Shown here piece by piece: positions 1-8,811 of a stretch of 64,000 nt of DNA (within the stretch, counting starts at the first letter, position 1; each line of letters starts with the position of its first letter). Source of the DNA: Stutzerimonas stutzeri (GTDB lineage Bacteria; Pseudomonadota; Gammaproteobacteria; Pseudomonadales; Pseudomonadaceae); NCBI RefSeq assembly GCF_024448715.1, contig NZ_JAMOHZ010000010.1, positions 62,001 through 126,000 of the forward strand, in the 5' to 3' direction. The translations under genes and the position numbers were made by a program. Under the pieces are notes generated by a model, which was not told where the DNA came from, made no database searches, and worked only from the letters and a program-made list of their open reading frames with translations.

Positions 1-282
1 TCCGTTCTCACGCGCATAGATCGCCATCACCGCAGCGGATGGCACATGCAGCCTGTGCGGAACGCCACCGAAACGTCCCTCGAAACTGATCGCGTCATTG
101 TCCATTTGCAGCTGGCGTACGGCACTCGGCGCAACGTTCAATACTATCTGCCCGTCACTGGCAAAACCCGCCGGCACTTGAACCCCAGGGTGCTCGACAT
201 TGACCAGCACGTGTGGCGTGTACTCGTTGTCCACGATCCACTCATACAACGCCCGTACGAGATAAGGACGACTTGAAGTCAT
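1..282 (-). CDS. sspB: Stringent starvation protein B, ClpXP adaptor (partial, 3' end outside window)
   Basis: SspB delivers ssrA-tagged proteins, and in Pseudomonas also the anti-sigma factor MucA fragment, to the ClpXP protease. The minus-strand frame starts at the ATG at 282 (MTSSRPYLVRALYEWIVDN) and stays open to base 1, giving 94 codons. The N-terminal fold is typical: the YLVRALYEW start, then 'HVLVNVEHPGV' and 'GQIVLNVAPSAV' beta strands. The C-terminal ClpX-binding tail is beyond the window. It lies 12 nt after the sspA stop, so sspA-sspB is very likely one operon. Identification is from remembered family sequence. Confidence 0.93.
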   Translation of the reverse strand, partial: MTSSRPYLVRALYEWIVDNEYTPHVLVNVEHPGVQVPAGFASDGQIVLNVAPSAVRQLQMDNDAISFEGRFGGVPHRLHVPSAAVMAIYARENG

Positions 283-294
283 ATACAGCCTCTC

Positions 295-912
295 TTAGCG
301 CATGCCGCGCTCAACGGCGGATAGACTGACCTGGAAGGCCTCACGAGCAAAATTAGTCTCCATATAGTCGAGCAGCGGTTTGGCCGCCCGTGGCAACTCT
401 ATTCCGAGTCTGGGCAAACGCCACAGGATGGGCAACAGACAGCAATCTACCAGACTGATCTCGTCGCTCATGAAGAAAAGTTTTTCGGCGAACACTGGTG
501 AGACCCCCGTGAGGCTCTCACGCAACTCCTTGCGTGCCTGAGCCCGCACCGCGTCGGCAGTACGGCGATCAGCGATTTGATCCACCAGTGCGCACCAATC
601 CCGCTGAATTCGATGCACCAGAAGTCGCGTATTTGCCCTGCCCACCGGATAGACAGGAAGCAACGGCGGGTGCGGATAACGCTCTTCCAGATACTCAGTG
701 ATCACATTAGGCTCGTACAGCGCCAGATCACGATCCACCAGCGTAGGCACGCTGGCGTACGGGTTTACCTCGATCAACCTGCCCGGGCAATTTGCCGGGT
801 CGACGTCAATTATCTCGACGCTGACGCCCTTCTCGGCGAGTACATAGCGCACTCGGTGCGAATAATGGTCGGCGGGATCGGAATAGCAGGCCAACCGATT
901 GGTCGTGGCCAT
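295..912 (-). CDS. sspA: Stringent starvation protein A, GST-fold RNA polymerase-associated regulator
   Basis: SspA binds RNA polymerase holoenzyme and changes promoter choice under starvation and acid stress. The 205-aa protein has a glutathione-S-transferase fold: a thioredoxin-like N-terminal part (about residues 6-85) with the cis-proline turn 'ASVPTLVD', then an all-helical C-terminal part. The conserved surface motif Pro-His-Pro (residues 80-82), which contacts sigma-70 in studied homologues, is present. The family lacks GST catalysis. A strong AAAGGAGG site lies about 6 nt before the ATG. It lies downstream of petC behind a strong terminator, so it should have its own promoter. Confidence 0.96.
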   Translation of the reverse strand: MATTNRLACYSDPADHYSHRVRYVLAEKGVSVEIIDVDPANCPGRLIEVNPYASVPTLVDRDLALYEPNVITEYLEERYPHPPLLPVYPVGRANTRLLVHRIQRDWCALVDQIADRRTADAVRAQARKELRESLTGVSPVFAEKLFFMSDEISLVDCCLLPILWRLPRLGIELPRAAKPLLDYMETNFAREAFQVSLSAVERGMR

Positions 913-946
913 AGGGTCCCTCCTTTGCTGAATTATCGAATGGCAG

Positions 947-976
947 AAAAACGCGCGCGCCCAGAAGGGCGCGCGC
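947..976 (-). terminator. Rho-independent terminator of petABC
   Basis: A perfect 10-bp GC stem (953-962 with 967-976, loop AGAA) is followed on the minus strand by a run of five T. It lies 26 nt after the petC stop and before sspA, so it separates the bc1 operon from sspAB. Confidence 0.85.
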
Positions 977-1001
977 AGAGTACCGCAAAACAGCTAAGGG
1001 G

Positions 1002-1811
1002 TCAGTGGACGTCTTTCCAGTATTCGCGCTTGAGCAAATAGGCGAACACGAAGAAGAACGCCAGGAACAACAGCACGTAGGTACCGATGCGCTGGCTTTC
1101 CAATTTGACCGGGTTGGCCGAGTAAGCCAGGAAGGTCACGAGATTCTTGATCTTCTCGTCGTACTCCGCTTCGGTCAGCTCACCAGTGCCTTTCACGACC
1201 GTCAACACGTGGCAGTCCTCGTGCGTGATCGGGGTGCCGGTGAGTGGATCGAATTGCTTGCGGCCATCTTCAACGACCTGAACCTGCTTGCATGCAACCG
1301 ACTCGCCCTCAGGCAACTTGCTCGGCAGCACCTGACGGCCCTGAAGCGGTGCCAGCACGTGAGGCATGCCCACGTTCGGGAACACGGTATTGTTGACGCC
1401 GTAAGGACGCGTAGGGTCTTCATAGAAGCTACGCAGGTAAGTGTAGAGCCAGTCATTACCACGAACTCGCGCTACCAGCGTCAGGTCCGGCGGAGCCGCA
1501 CCAAACCAGCCTTTGGCATCTGCCGGCTTCATCCCGATCTTCATGTGGTCGCCAATCTTGGCGTCACTGAACACGACCTGGTCCAACATCACTTCCTCTG
1601 GAATGCCCAGATCGGTCGCAACGCGCTCGTAACGCTGATATTGCGCGCTATGGCAACCCATGCAGTAGCTGGCGAAGGTTCTCAAGCCATCCTGCAGCGC
1701 AACCTTGTCGGTCAGGTCGACATCCACTTCATCAAGGTGAACGCCACCGCCAGCGGCAAAACCGAATGCCGGCACCAGTGCAAGAATCAATGCAGCAAAT
1801 TGCTTTTTCAT
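1002..1811 (-). CDS. petC: Cytochrome c1 of the ubiquinol-cytochrome c reductase (bc1) complex
   Basis: Membrane-anchored haem subunit that passes electrons from the Rieske centre to soluble cytochrome c. It has 269 aa: a cleavable signal peptide (about residues 1-20, MKKQFAALILALVPAFGFAA), the covalent haem c site CMGCH at residues 50-54, a likely axial-ligand region 'NVGMPH' near residue 149, and one C-terminal anchor helix at about 240-257 followed by basic KREYWK. The ATG overlaps the petB stop by one base (TGATG), which implies translational coupling. It is the last gene of petABC. Confidence 0.97.
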   Translation of the reverse strand: MKKQFAALILALVPAFGFAAGGGVHLDEVDVDLTDKVALQDGLRTFASYCMGCHSAQYQRYERVATDLGIPEEVMLDQVVFSDAKIGDHMKIGMKPADAKGWFGAAPPDLTLVARVRGNDWLYTYLRSFYEDPTRPYGVNNTVFPNVGMPHVLAPLQGRQVLPSKLPEGESVACKQVQVVEDGRKQFDPLTGTPITHEDCHVLTVVKGTGELTEAEYDEKIKNLVTFLAYSANPVKLESQRIGTYVLLFLAFFFVFAYLLKREYWKDVH

Positions 1812-3025
1812 CAGCCAGCCACCCTTTGCGGAACTACTTTGGTCTTCTCGAGCTTGGTGTAGAACGGCATCAGGATGAAGTAACCGAAGTAGATAGCAGT
1901 ACAGATCCGAGATACCAACGTGCGCTCAGGAGTAGGAGCCAACACACCAAGCACGCCGAGGATGACGAAGGAGATGCAGAACAACACCAGCGCGATCTTG
2001 CTCATCCAGCCTTTGTAGCGCATGGATTTGACCGGGCTACGGTCCAGCCAGGGCAGCACGAACAGCACGGCAATCGCGGCGCCCATGGCGATAACACCGA
2101 GGAGCTTGTCCGGGACCGCACGCAGAATCGCGTAATAAGGCGTGAAGTACCAGACAGGCGCGATGTGCTCAGGCGTCTTGAAAGCGTTCGCAACCTCGAA
2201 GTTCGGCTTCTCCAGAAAGTACCCACCCATCTCCGGAAAGAAGAACACGATGGCGCAGAACACGAATAGGAACACCACCACACCGACGATGTCTTTGACC
2301 GTGTAGTAAGGATGGAACGGAATGCCATCAAGAGGCACTCCCGCTTCATCCTTGCTCTTCTTGATGTCCACGCCCATCGGGTTGTTCGAACCCACTTCAT
2401 GCAGAGCAAGAATATGTAGCACTACCAAGCCGAGAATCACGATCGGCAGAGCGATGACGTGCAGCGCGAAGAAGCGGTTGAGAGTGATACCCGAGATCAG
2501 ATAGTCGCCACGGATCCACTGGGTTAGATCGCCACCAATAACCGGAATGGCACCGAACAGCGAAATGATCACCTGGGCGCCCCAGTAGGACATCTGGCCC
2601 CACGGCAGCAGATAACCCATGAAAGCTTCAGCCATCAGTGCCAGATAGATCATCATGCCGAAGATCCATACCAGCTCACGAGGCTTCTGATAGGAGCCGT
2701 AGAGAATGCCGCGGAACATGTGAAGGTAAACCACGACGAAGAACGCCGATGCACCGGTGGAGTGCAGGTAGCGAATGATCCAGCCGTACTCCACGTCACG
2801 CATGATGTATTCGACAGACGCAAACGCACCCTCTGCCGACGGCTCGAAGCTCATCGTCAGCCAAATACCAGTGAGAATCTGGTTGACCAGAACCAACAAC
2901 GCCAGGGAGCCGAAGAAGTAGAGCACGTTAAAGTTCTTCGGTGCGTAGTACTTACTTAGATGGTCTTCCCACATCTTGGTCGCGGGGAAGCGCGCATCAA
3001 CCCATTCCATGAACTTGCTCATCAC
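1811..3025 (-). CDS. petB: Cytochrome b of the bc1 complex
   Basis: Integral membrane subunit carrying haems bL and bH and the quinol/quinone sites. At 404 aa it is a full-length bacterial cytochrome b with eight or more predicted helices. The haem-ligand histidine pairs are visible in 'GWIIRYLHSTGAS...YLHMFRG' and 'FFALHVIALP...VLHILALHEVGS'. 'PVWYFTPYYAILRA' is the conserved Qo-region segment (PEWYF type; here the Glu position is Val). The start overlaps the petA stop by 4 nt (ATGA) and the end overlaps petC by 1 nt. It is the middle gene of petABC. Confidence 0.97.
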   Translation of the reverse strand: MMSKFMEWVDARFPATKMWEDHLSKYYAPKNFNVLYFFGSLALLVLVNQILTGIWLTMSFEPSAEGAFASVEYIMRDVEYGWIIRYLHSTGASAFFVVVYLHMFRGILYGSYQKPRELVWIFGMMIYLALMAEAFMGYLLPWGQMSYWGAQVIISLFGAIPVIGGDLTQWIRGDYLISGITLNRFFALHVIALPIVILGLVVLHILALHEVGSNNPMGVDIKKSKDEAGVPLDGIPFHPYYTVKDIVGVVVFLFVFCAIVFFFPEMGGYFLEKPNFEVANAFKTPEHIAPVWYFTPYYAILRAVPDKLLGVIAMGAAIAVLFVLPWLDRSPVKSMRYKGWMSKIALVLFCISFVILGVLGVLAPTPERTLVSRICTAIYFGYFILMPFYTKLEKTKVVPQRVAG

Positions 3026-3615
3026 GCGCTCTCCTGATCCACGCCGATGACGACTGTGGTATCCGTCTCGTACGTATGTGGGGGAACCGGCAGGTTCAAG
3101 GGAGCCGGCTGCCCCTTGAAGACGCGGCCAGCCAAGTCATATTTCGAACCATGGCACGGGCAGAAATAGCCGCCGAGCCAATCAGCGCCTAGATCGGGGG
3201 CCGCAACTTCTGGCCGGAAGGATGGTGAGCAACCCAGGTGCGTACAGAGCCCAACCACAATTAGCAGCTCTGGCTTGATCGAGCGAACCTGCGGATCGAC
3301 ATAGGCTGGCTGTACGGATGCTTCAGACTTCGGATCAGCAACCCTATCGGTGAGCTTGTCCAGGTTAGCCAGTGCCTCCTCGGTACGACGCACGATAAAC
3401 ACCGGCTGGCCACGCCATTCGGCGATCATCTGCTGGCCCGGCTCGATCTTACTGATATTTACCTTAACCGGTGCGCCGGCCGCCTTGGCCTTGGCACTCG
3501 GGAACCACGATCCCACAAACGGGACCGCGGCGCCCACCGCTCCTGCAGCACCTACTACCGAAGTAGCGGCTACAAGGAAGCGACGCCGGCCAGCATTCAC
3601 GCCGTCATTGCTCAT
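3022..3615 (-). CDS. petA: Rieske iron-sulfur subunit of the bc1 complex
   Basis: Carries the 2Fe-2S cluster that takes the first electron from ubiquinol at the Qo site. The 197-aa protein begins with a twin-arginine signal/anchor (GRRRFLVAATSVVGAAGA, residues 9-26), as expected for a folded Fe-S protein exported by Tat. The Rieske ligands are intact: CTHLGC (Cys124, His126, Cys129) and CPCHGS (Cys152, Cys154, His155). It is the first gene of the operon, with a sigma-70-like promoter about 95-125 nt upstream. Its stop overlaps petB by 4 nt. Confidence 0.97.
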   Translation of the reverse strand: MSNDGVNAGRRRFLVAATSVVGAAGAVGAAVPFVGSWFPSAKAKAAGAPVKVNISKIEPGQQMIAEWRGQPVFIVRRTEEALANLDKLTDRVADPKSEASVQPAYVDPQVRSIKPELLIVVGLCTHLGCSPSFRPEVAAPDLGADWLGGYFCPCHGSKYDLAGRVFKGQPAPLNLPVPPHTYETDTTVVIGVDQESA

Positions 3616-3709
3616 TCAGTCGTCTCCCATCAGTTTCTTATGGCCTACCGAAAGCAGGCGTCTACTACGTGCGTCTACCGTAAAACGAGGCCGCGAAAAA
3701 ATTCGCCAA

Positions 3710-3738
3710 ATGGTAAAGAAAAGCCCCTCGCATGACAA
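3710..3738 (-). promoter_or_regulatory. Predicted sigma-70 promoter of petABC
   Basis: On the minus strand, TTGTCA (plus 3733-3738) and TACCAT (plus 3710-3715) are separated by exactly 17 nt, matching 5/6 and 4/6 of the -35 and -10 consensus. The predicted transcript has a leader of roughly 85-90 nt before petA. Seen by eye only. Confidence 0.5.
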
Positions 3739-3761
3739 GGTAATAACCTGACACAACTCAG

Positions 3762-3790
3762 CTCAAAGCCCCGAAAATCGGGGCATTGAG
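3762..3790. terminator. Second hairpin between rpsI and petA
   Basis: The near-perfect stem CTCAA-A-GCCCCGA / TCGGGGC-A-TTGAG has a 3-nt AAA loop. It lies downstream of the rpsI terminator and just upstream of the predicted petA promoter. There is no T tract on either side, so it may be a back-up terminator or a structure in read-through RNA. Confidence 0.4.
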
Positions 3791-3828
3791 CGCGCGACAA
3801 GCTGTCGCAGGGTTTGCTATCGCCCATA

Positions 3829-3866
3829 AAAAAACGCCCAGTTTCGGAAGAAGCTGGGCGTTTTTT
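3829..3866 (-). terminator. Terminator of rplM-rpsI
   Basis: A 13-bp inverted repeat (AAAAAACGCCCAG / CTGGGCGTTTTTT) with a 12-nt loop lies 10 nt beyond the rpsI stop. The A and T runs flank both sides, so the signal could work in either direction, but rpsI is the gene it serves. Confidence 0.88.
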
Positions 3867-3876
3867 GTGAAGCTGA

Positions 3877-4269
3877 TTAGCGCTTCGAGTACTGCGGACG
3901 CTTACGCGCTTTGCGCAAACCGACTTTCTTACGTTCAACTTCACGAGCATCGCGAGTAACGAAGCCAGCCTTGCGCAGAGCAGGACGAAGAGCCTCGTCA
4001 TAGTCCATCAGTGCACGAGTGATTCCGTGACGGATCGCACCGGCCTGACCACTCACACCACCACCGAGAACGGTGACGTAGATGTCGAACTTCTCGACGG
4101 TCTCGGTCAGCTCCAGCGGCTGACGAACAACCATGCGGGCGGTTTCGCGCCCGAAGAAGTTATCCAGCTCACGATTGTTGATGGAAATCTTGCCAGTGCC
4201 CGGACGCAGGAAGACGCGCGCGGTTGCAGTCTTGCGACGGCCAGTGCCGTAATTTTGAGTCGCCGACAT
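3877..4269 (-). CDS. rpsI: 30S ribosomal protein S9
   Basis: Component of the small-subunit head whose C-terminal tail reaches the P-site tRNA. The 130-aa length is standard. The N-terminus [19 protein letters not shown] and the basic tail [12 protein letters not shown], ending in the conserved Ser-Lys-Arg, are diagnostic. It lies 14 nt after rplM, the universal rplM-rpsI operon, and is followed by a strong terminator. Confidence 0.98.
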   Translation of the reverse strand: MSATQNYGTGRRKTATARVFLRPGTGKISINNRELDNFFGRETARMVVRQPLELTETVEKFDIYVTVLGGGVSGQAGAIRHGITRALMDYDEALRPALRKAGFVTRDAREVERKKVGLRKARKRPQYSKR

Positions 4270-4283
4270 AATGAACTATTCCG

Positions 4284-4712
4284 TTAAATCTTCAGTTCTT
4301 GGGGCTGCTGAGCGGTATGCGGATGATTGGCACCCTTGTACACCTTCAGCTTACGATACATGTCGCGACCCAGCGGATTCTTAGGCAGCATGCCTTTGAC
4401 CGCGGTCTCGATCACACGCTCTGGCGCCTTGGCGATCAGCTTCTCGAAGTTGATCGACTTGATGCCACCCGGGAAACCGGAGTGAGAGTAGTACATCTTG
4501 TCGGTGGTCTTGGCACCGGTAACACGTACTTGCTCGGCATTGATAACGACGATGTAATCACCGGTATCGACGTGAGGGGTGTATTCCGCCTTGTGCTTGC
4601 CACGCAGGCGGCTAGCGATTTCGGTTGCCAGACGACCCAGGGTCTGGCCGGCAGCGTCGACGACGAACCAGTCGCGCTTGACGGTTTCCGGTTTAGCAGT
4701 AAAAGTCTTCAT
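4284..4712 (-). CDS. rplM: 50S ribosomal protein L13
   Basis: Early-assembly large-subunit protein. The 142-aa length is that of proteobacterial L13. The start [20 protein letters not shown], the conserved 'LGRLA', the '[22 protein letters not shown]' segment and '[21 protein letters not shown]' identify it. It is first in the rplM-rpsI operon, behind a good sigma-70 promoter. No L13-binding autoregulatory leader was recognised. Confidence 0.98.
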   Translation of the reverse strand: MKTFTAKPETVKRDWFVVDAAGQTLGRLATEIASRLRGKHKAEYTPHVDTGDYIVVINAEQVRVTGAKTTDKMYYSHSGFPGGIKSINFEKLIAKAPERVIETAVKGMLPKNPLGRDMYRKLKVYKGANHPHTAQQPQELKI

Positions 4713-4753
4713 TCGTTATAGCCTCAGGGGCCGCCCTGAAAATAAGACGGCGA

Positions 4754-4782
4754 ATCTTACTGAATGGTGCTCGCCCTGGCAA
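4754..4782 (-). promoter_or_regulatory. Predicted sigma-70 promoter of rplM-rpsI
   Basis: Minus-strand TTGCCA (plus 4777-4782; 5/6) and TAAGAT (plus 4754-4759; 4/6) have a perfect 17-nt spacer. Transcription would start near 4747, giving a leader of about 35 nt before the rplM ATG. Confidence 0.6.
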
Positions 4783-5122
4783 GGCCAGGACAGCCGGAAA
4801 CAGACGCTATCGGGGGCTCGGGTCAGCGCGTCCGCTACGGCAGTGTTTGGTAGGCTAGGCATCCCCTACCTTGTTTTTGCGTCAGCGGGCTAGGCATCCC
4901 CGGCGACAGGCTGCGGAATTATCCTGATTACGAGCAAAATAGCAAGCCGCTTCGACTCTCAAGGCGGCGAAGGCGGCAATTTCCGCCTGGGCCGAAGCGA
5001 TCGCCCAGAATACTCCCCAGCTAGCAAGCTTTAGAGAGATGCTCCAAGCCAGCCAGGTGGCGGAGCAGAAACTTATCAGTCAGCAAACCATCCGACACAC
5101 AAGATCATCAAAAGGACACCGT
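4783..5122. other. Intergenic region between divergent rplM and tas, with a 14-bp direct repeat
   Basis: No credible gene lies here. A 14-bp sequence, GGCTAGGCATCCCC, occurs twice (4853-4866 and 4888-4901; 35-bp period). The first copy sits inside a hairpin (GGTAGG 4849-4854 / CCTACC 4865-4870) followed on the plus strand by a T-rich run. This could be an operator pair for tas or a remnant terminator; neither is shown. Confidence 0.4.
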
Positions 5123-6160
5123 ATGGAACAGCGCCAGCTAGGCCGCACCGACCTAAAAGTCAGCTCACTTTGCCTAGGCACAATGACCTGGGGCGAACAG
5201 AACGAAGAAAGCGAAGCCTTCGCCCAACTGGATCGCGCAAAGGGAGCGGGAATCAATTTCATCGATACCGCAGAAATGTATCCGGTGCCGCCGAAGCCCG
5301 AGACCTATGCGACCACCGAGCGTTTCATTGGAAACTACTTCAAAGCCCGCGGGAACCGAGCCGACTGGATCCTGGCGAGCAAGATTGCCGGACCGGGCAA
5401 TGGCATCAGCCACATTCGTGAAGGCCAGCTGAAGCTAAACCGTCAACACATCGTTGCCGCCCTCGACGCCAGCCTGAAGCGTCTCCAGACGGACTGGATA
5501 GATCTCTATCAACTGCACTGGCCCGAGCGCAGCACCAATTTCTTCGGTCAACTCGGCTACCGACATCAACCAGAGGACTTCACCCCGCTTGAAGAAACGC
5601 TGGACGCGCTCGGCGAGCAGGTAAAGGCCGGAAAAATTCGCCATATCGGCCTGTCCAACGAAACCCCATGGGGCACGATGAAATTTCTGCAGCTGGCCGA
5701 ATCCAGAGGCTTGCCGCGTGCGGTGTCGATTCAGAACCCGTACAACTTGCTCAACCGCAGCTTCGAGGTGGGTCTGGCAGAAATAGCGATCCGTGAGCAA
5801 TGCGGCCTGCTTGCCTATTCACCATTGGCGTTCGGCATGCTCAGCGGCAAATACGAGCAGGGCGCACGCCCCGCCGGCGCGCGCATAACCATGTTCAGCC
5901 GCTTTGCCCGCTATACCAATCCACAGGCACAGGCGGCCTGCTCCCGCTATGTCTCCCTCGCTCGCGAGCACGGTCTGGATCCGGCACAGATGGCCCTGGC
6001 TTTTGTGACGCAGCAACCCTTCGTGACCAGCAATATCATTGGCGCGACATCGCTCGAACAGCTGGATAGCAACCTTGCGAGCTCCGATCTGAAGTTATCT
6101 GCCGAGGTGCTTGCGGCGCTAGAGTCAATCCACAGCGCGCAACCCAACCCAGCCCCCTGA
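5123..6160 (+). CDS. tas: NADP(H)-dependent aldo-keto reductase, Tas family
   Basis: Oxidoreductase of the aldo-keto reductase superfamily (TIM barrel, cytosol). It resembles E. coli Tas along its whole 345-aa length, including the insert 'AEMYPVPPKPET' that marks this subfamily. The catalytic tetrad is Asp48, Tyr53, Lys87 and His132. The cofactor-binding C-terminal segment 'QPFVTSNIIGATSLEQLDSNL' is intact. The start at 5123 is preferred over an upstream ATG at 5039 because AAAGGA lies 6 nt before it and the family begins here. The physiological substrate is unknown; E. coli tas was noticed as a suppressor of tyrosine auxotrophy. Confidence 0.9.
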   Translation: MEQRQLGRTDLKVSSLCLGTMTWGEQNEESEAFAQLDRAKGAGINFIDTAEMYPVPPKPETYATTERFIGNYFKARGNRADWILASKIAGPGNGISHIREGQLKLNRQHIVAALDASLKRLQTDWIDLYQLHWPERSTNFFGQLGYRHQPEDFTPLEETLDALGEQVKAGKIRHIGLSNETPWGTMKFLQLAESRGLPRAVSIQNPYNLLNRSFEVGLAEIAIREQCGLLAYSPLAFGMLSGKYEQGARPAGARITMFSRFARYTNPQAQAACSRYVSLAREHGLDPAQMALAFVTQQPFVTSNIIGATSLEQLDSNLASSDLKLSAEVLAALESIHSAQPNPAP

Positions 6161-6267
6161 TGCAATTGCCTGGTATCCAAACGCGCGCCAGCCCAAGCTC
6201 ATAGCCGCAGCGTTATACTGCTGCGGCTGTTAAAGCCTGATTAGAGCCGCGCCGAGGAGAAGCGAGG

Positions 6268-6960
6268 ATGATTGCTGCCGAACTGCTCGCACCGTCCACC
6301 CTCCTCACAGGCTGGCTGCTGTACGCCGCCGGCCTGGTATGGGCTTGCGTGCGAGCGCCCTGGGTGGAGCTCTTCAGCGACATCCGACGCCAGCATCTGT
6401 TGTTCGGCGCTGTGCTGGCAATTTTTCTGCTCTGGCTGGTCCGACGGGATTTCGACTCCGGGCTGTCCTTCCACTTTATTGGCCTGACTGCCGTGACGCT
6501 GCTGCTGGATTGGCCACTGGCCATCCTCGCGGCATTCATTGCACAGCTCGGCCTGACCGTAACAGGTCATCAGCAGTTGATTGCGCTAGGCGTCAACGGG
6601 GTATTGCTGGTGTTGATTCCTGTCGCGGTAACCGAACTCTGCGCGCGACTGGTCGAGCGATCGCAGCCGCGCAACCTGTTCGTCTACATCTTCTTTTCGG
6701 GCTTTTTCGCAGCCGGACTCGCCGCGCTTCTCTGCATTCTTGCCGGGCTCGGAATCTTATTGATCGATGGCCGCTATCCGATGCCACCCTGGCTCGATGA
6801 CTTCGCCGGCTACATCTGGCTAGTGATGTTTCCCGAAGCGTTCATCAACGGAACCATTGTCAGCGCGCTCGTGGTGTTTTATCCCGACTGGATGGAGACC
6901 TTCAACCGCAGCCGCTATTTGCAAGCGCCGCGGAAAGACAATGGCGACAAGCAGGCCTGA
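6268..6960 (+). CDS. CbiM-like integral membrane protein (energy-coupling factor permease family), orphan
   Basis: A 230-aa hydrophobic protein with about six predicted membrane helices. The middle part (GLTAVTLLLDWPLAILAAFIAQLGL...GVNGVLLVLIPVAVTELCA) resembles the CbiM/NikM substrate-specificity component of metal ECF transporters. However, it lacks the N-terminal Met-His motif needed for Co/Ni binding, and no ATPase or T component is nearby. Orthologues sit beside yacG-coaE-pilD in other Pseudomonas (recalled). It is probably a diverged member with a different role; function not known. RBS GAGGAGAAGCGAGG precedes the ATG. Confidence 0.7.
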   Translation: MIAAELLAPSTLLTGWLLYAAGLVWACVRAPWVELFSDIRRQHLLFGAVLAIFLLWLVRRDFDSGLSFHFIGLTAVTLLLDWPLAILAAFIAQLGLTVTGHQQLIALGVNGVLLVLIPVAVTELCARLVERSQPRNLFVYIFFSGFFAAGLAALLCILAGLGILLIDGRYPMPPWLDDFAGYIWLVMFPEAFINGTIVSALVVFYPDWMETFNRSRYLQAPRKDNGDKQA

Positions 6961-7011
6961 TCGGAGCTACATCGACTGCTCCACCAAACAACTGAGACCC
7001 TCGCATCAGAC

Positions 7012-7209
7012 TCAATGCTGGCGAGGCGGCATATCATCCGAAAACAGATCATCTTCGAGCTCATTACCCGGAATCGCATGTTCCTCCGATGCCCAGGCAC
7101 CAAGATCGATCAATTTACAGCGATCGGAACAGAAAGGCCGATTTGGGCTCTGCACGCCCCATTCGACCGGCGCACCACAGGTAGGGCATTCAACAACCGT
7201 AGTACTCAT
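7012..7209 (-). CDS. yacG: DNA gyrase inhibitor YacG, zinc ribbon protein
   Basis: A 65-aa zinc protein. In E. coli the homologue binds GyrB and blocks DNA binding by gyrase. The zinc-binding cysteines are in CPTC (residues 9-12) and CSDRC (about 27-31), followed by the family signature '[17 protein letters not shown]' and an acidic C-terminal tail. Its ATG overlaps the coaE stop by 4 nt (ATGA), so the two are translationally coupled. The order pilD-coaE-yacG is conserved in pseudomonads. Confidence 0.94.
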   Translation of the reverse strand: MSTTVVECPTCGAPVEWGVQSPNRPFCSDRCKLIDLGAWASEEHAIPGNELEDDLFSDDMPPRQH

Positions 7210-7814
7210 TCCTGACCTCCTCGTAGCGTCAGATAAAATTTATGCAGACGTTCAACCTCTGCCTTCAGCCATTCAAGATCGCGGTCGTTGACCAATACGT
7301 CATCTGCATGACGCAAGCGGTCGTCCCGACTGGCTTGAACCCTGAGGATGGCGCGAATTTGCTCCTCGCTGGACTGATCCCGCAGGACTGCGCGTTGCAG
7401 CTGTACCTCTTCAGGCACATCGACCACCAGCACGCGGTCGGCCTGCCGGTATTGACCGGACTCGATCAATAACGGAGACACCATAATGGCGTACGGAGAC
7501 TGCGCGCGAGCCAGGTGCTCGGCGATTTCCTGACGAATCAAAGGATGCAGCAGTTGCTCGAGCCATTTGCGCTGCTCTGGATCCTTAAAAACCAGTCTGC
7601 GTAGTACCGCCCGATCCAGGCTGCCATCGGCTGCAAGAACGTCCGCACCGAAGCGCTCAGCGATCAGACTCAAAGCCGGTCTGCCGGGCTCGACTACCCA
7701 GCGCGCGGCATGGTCCGCATCGACCCAGTGCACGCCGAGCCTACCGAACTGCTCGGCCACCGCGCTCTTGCCACTGCCAATCCCACCCGTCAAACCGAGG
7801 ATCCACGGTTTCAT
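7206..7814 (-). CDS. coaE: Dephospho-CoA kinase
   Basis: Last step of coenzyme A synthesis: phosphorylates the 3'-OH of dephospho-CoA using ATP. The protein has 202 aa, normal for the family. The P-loop GGIGSGKS is at residues 10-17, followed by '[17 protein letters not shown]' and the lid-region 'HPLIRQEI' motif. The frame is open further upstream, but the start at 7814 matches the family N-terminus ([11 protein letters not shown]). The ribosome site is weak. It lies between pilD and yacG. Confidence 0.95.
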   Translation of the reverse strand: MKPWILGLTGGIGSGKSAVAEQFGRLGVHWVDADHAARWVVEPGRPALSLIAERFGADVLAADGSLDRAVLRRLVFKDPEQRKWLEQLLHPLIRQEIAEHLARAQSPYAIMVSPLLIESGQYRQADRVLVVDVPEEVQLQRAVLRDQSSEEQIRAILRVQASRDDRLRHADDVLVNDRDLEWLKAEVERLHKFYLTLRGGQE

Positions 7815-7939
7815 CGTCGAACCATCCAGAGAAAACGACGCGCAGTAGTAACGCGTGAAAACCGAGGATGCAAGGAAGAAAATCGAGCCGATAAAAGCGC
7901 TAGCAAGACGCTCCCTCGGCAAGCAGAACGCTCAGGCCT

Positions 7940-8809
7940 TCAGAACCGGGCGAACTGAAGATAGCTTGAGGTGATCTGGTCGCCCCACAGCATCGCAATC
8001 CAACCGGCAATCGCCAGGTAGGGCCCGAAGGGGATCGGGGTGCTACTTTCAGCTTTTTGCACACGCAACATGATCGTTCCGAGCACCGCACCCACTACGG
8101 AAGACAGAAGAATCGTCAACGGCAAAACCTGCCAGCCGCCCCAGGCGCCCAGCATCGCCAGTAACTTGAAATCGCCGTAGCCCATACCCTCTTTGCCAGT
8201 GATCAGCTTGAACACCCAGTACACCGACCACAGGCTGAGGTAGCCAATAATCGCTCCCCAGAGCGCATCCGAAAGCGAAGCAAACAGCCCGAAGCTATTG
8301 ACGATCAGCCCCAGCCACAGCAGCGGCAGCACGATCGAGTCCGGCAGCAGTTGATGGTCGACGTCGATCATACTCATCGCCAGCAAACCCCAGGTCACCA
8401 GCAGCATGGCGCCGGCCTGCCAGGAAAAACCGAGATGCCAGGCGACATACGCCGACAAGAGCCCGCAAAGCAGTTCGATAATAGGATAACGACGGCTAAT
8501 CGGCGCCCGGCATGACGAACATTTGCCACGCAACGCCAGCCAACTCACCAGCGGAAGGTTCTCCCACGGGCGAATCTCATGGTCGCAATGCGGACAATGA
8601 GAATTCGGTAGGACGAGATTGAACGCTGCACCGGCGGGCTCGGCAGGCAGATCGAGAAACTCACGCGCCTGGGATCGCCAGTCCCGCTGCATCATGATCG
8701 GCAAGCGATGGATCACCACATTGAGAAAACTGCCGACCAGTAGGCCAAGCACCAGCGCGCACAAAACAAAGGCCAGCGTATTGCTGGCCAGAAAGGTGAC
8801 TACATTCAT
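7940..8809 (-). CDS. pilD: Type IV prepilin peptidase / N-methyltransferase
   Basis: Inner-membrane aspartic protease that cleaves the leader of type IV prepilins (and type II pseudopilins) after glycine and N-methylates the new N-terminus. At 289 aa it is full length. The cytoplasmic zinc cysteines are C72, C75, C97 and C100. The catalytic aspartates are Asp149 in 'MIDVDH' and Asp213 in 'GYGDFK'. About eight membrane helices are predicted. Expected substrates next door are PilAI (cut after Gly8) and PilAII (after Gly10). Only 2 nt separate it from pilC. Confidence 0.97.
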   Translation of the reverse strand: MNVVTFLASNTLAFVLCALVLGLLVGSFLNVVIHRLPIMMQRDWRSQAREFLDLPAEPAGAAFNLVLPNSHCPHCDHEIRPWENLPLVSWLALRGKCSSCRAPISRRYPIIELLCGLLSAYVAWHLGFSWQAGAMLLVTWGLLAMSMIDVDHQLLPDSIVLPLLWLGLIVNSFGLFASLSDALWGAIIGYLSLWSVYWVFKLITGKEGMGYGDFKLLAMLGAWGGWQVLPLTILLSSVVGAVLGTIMLRVQKAESSTPIPFGPYLAIAGWIAMLWGDQITSSYLQFARF

Positions 8810-8811
8810 GT

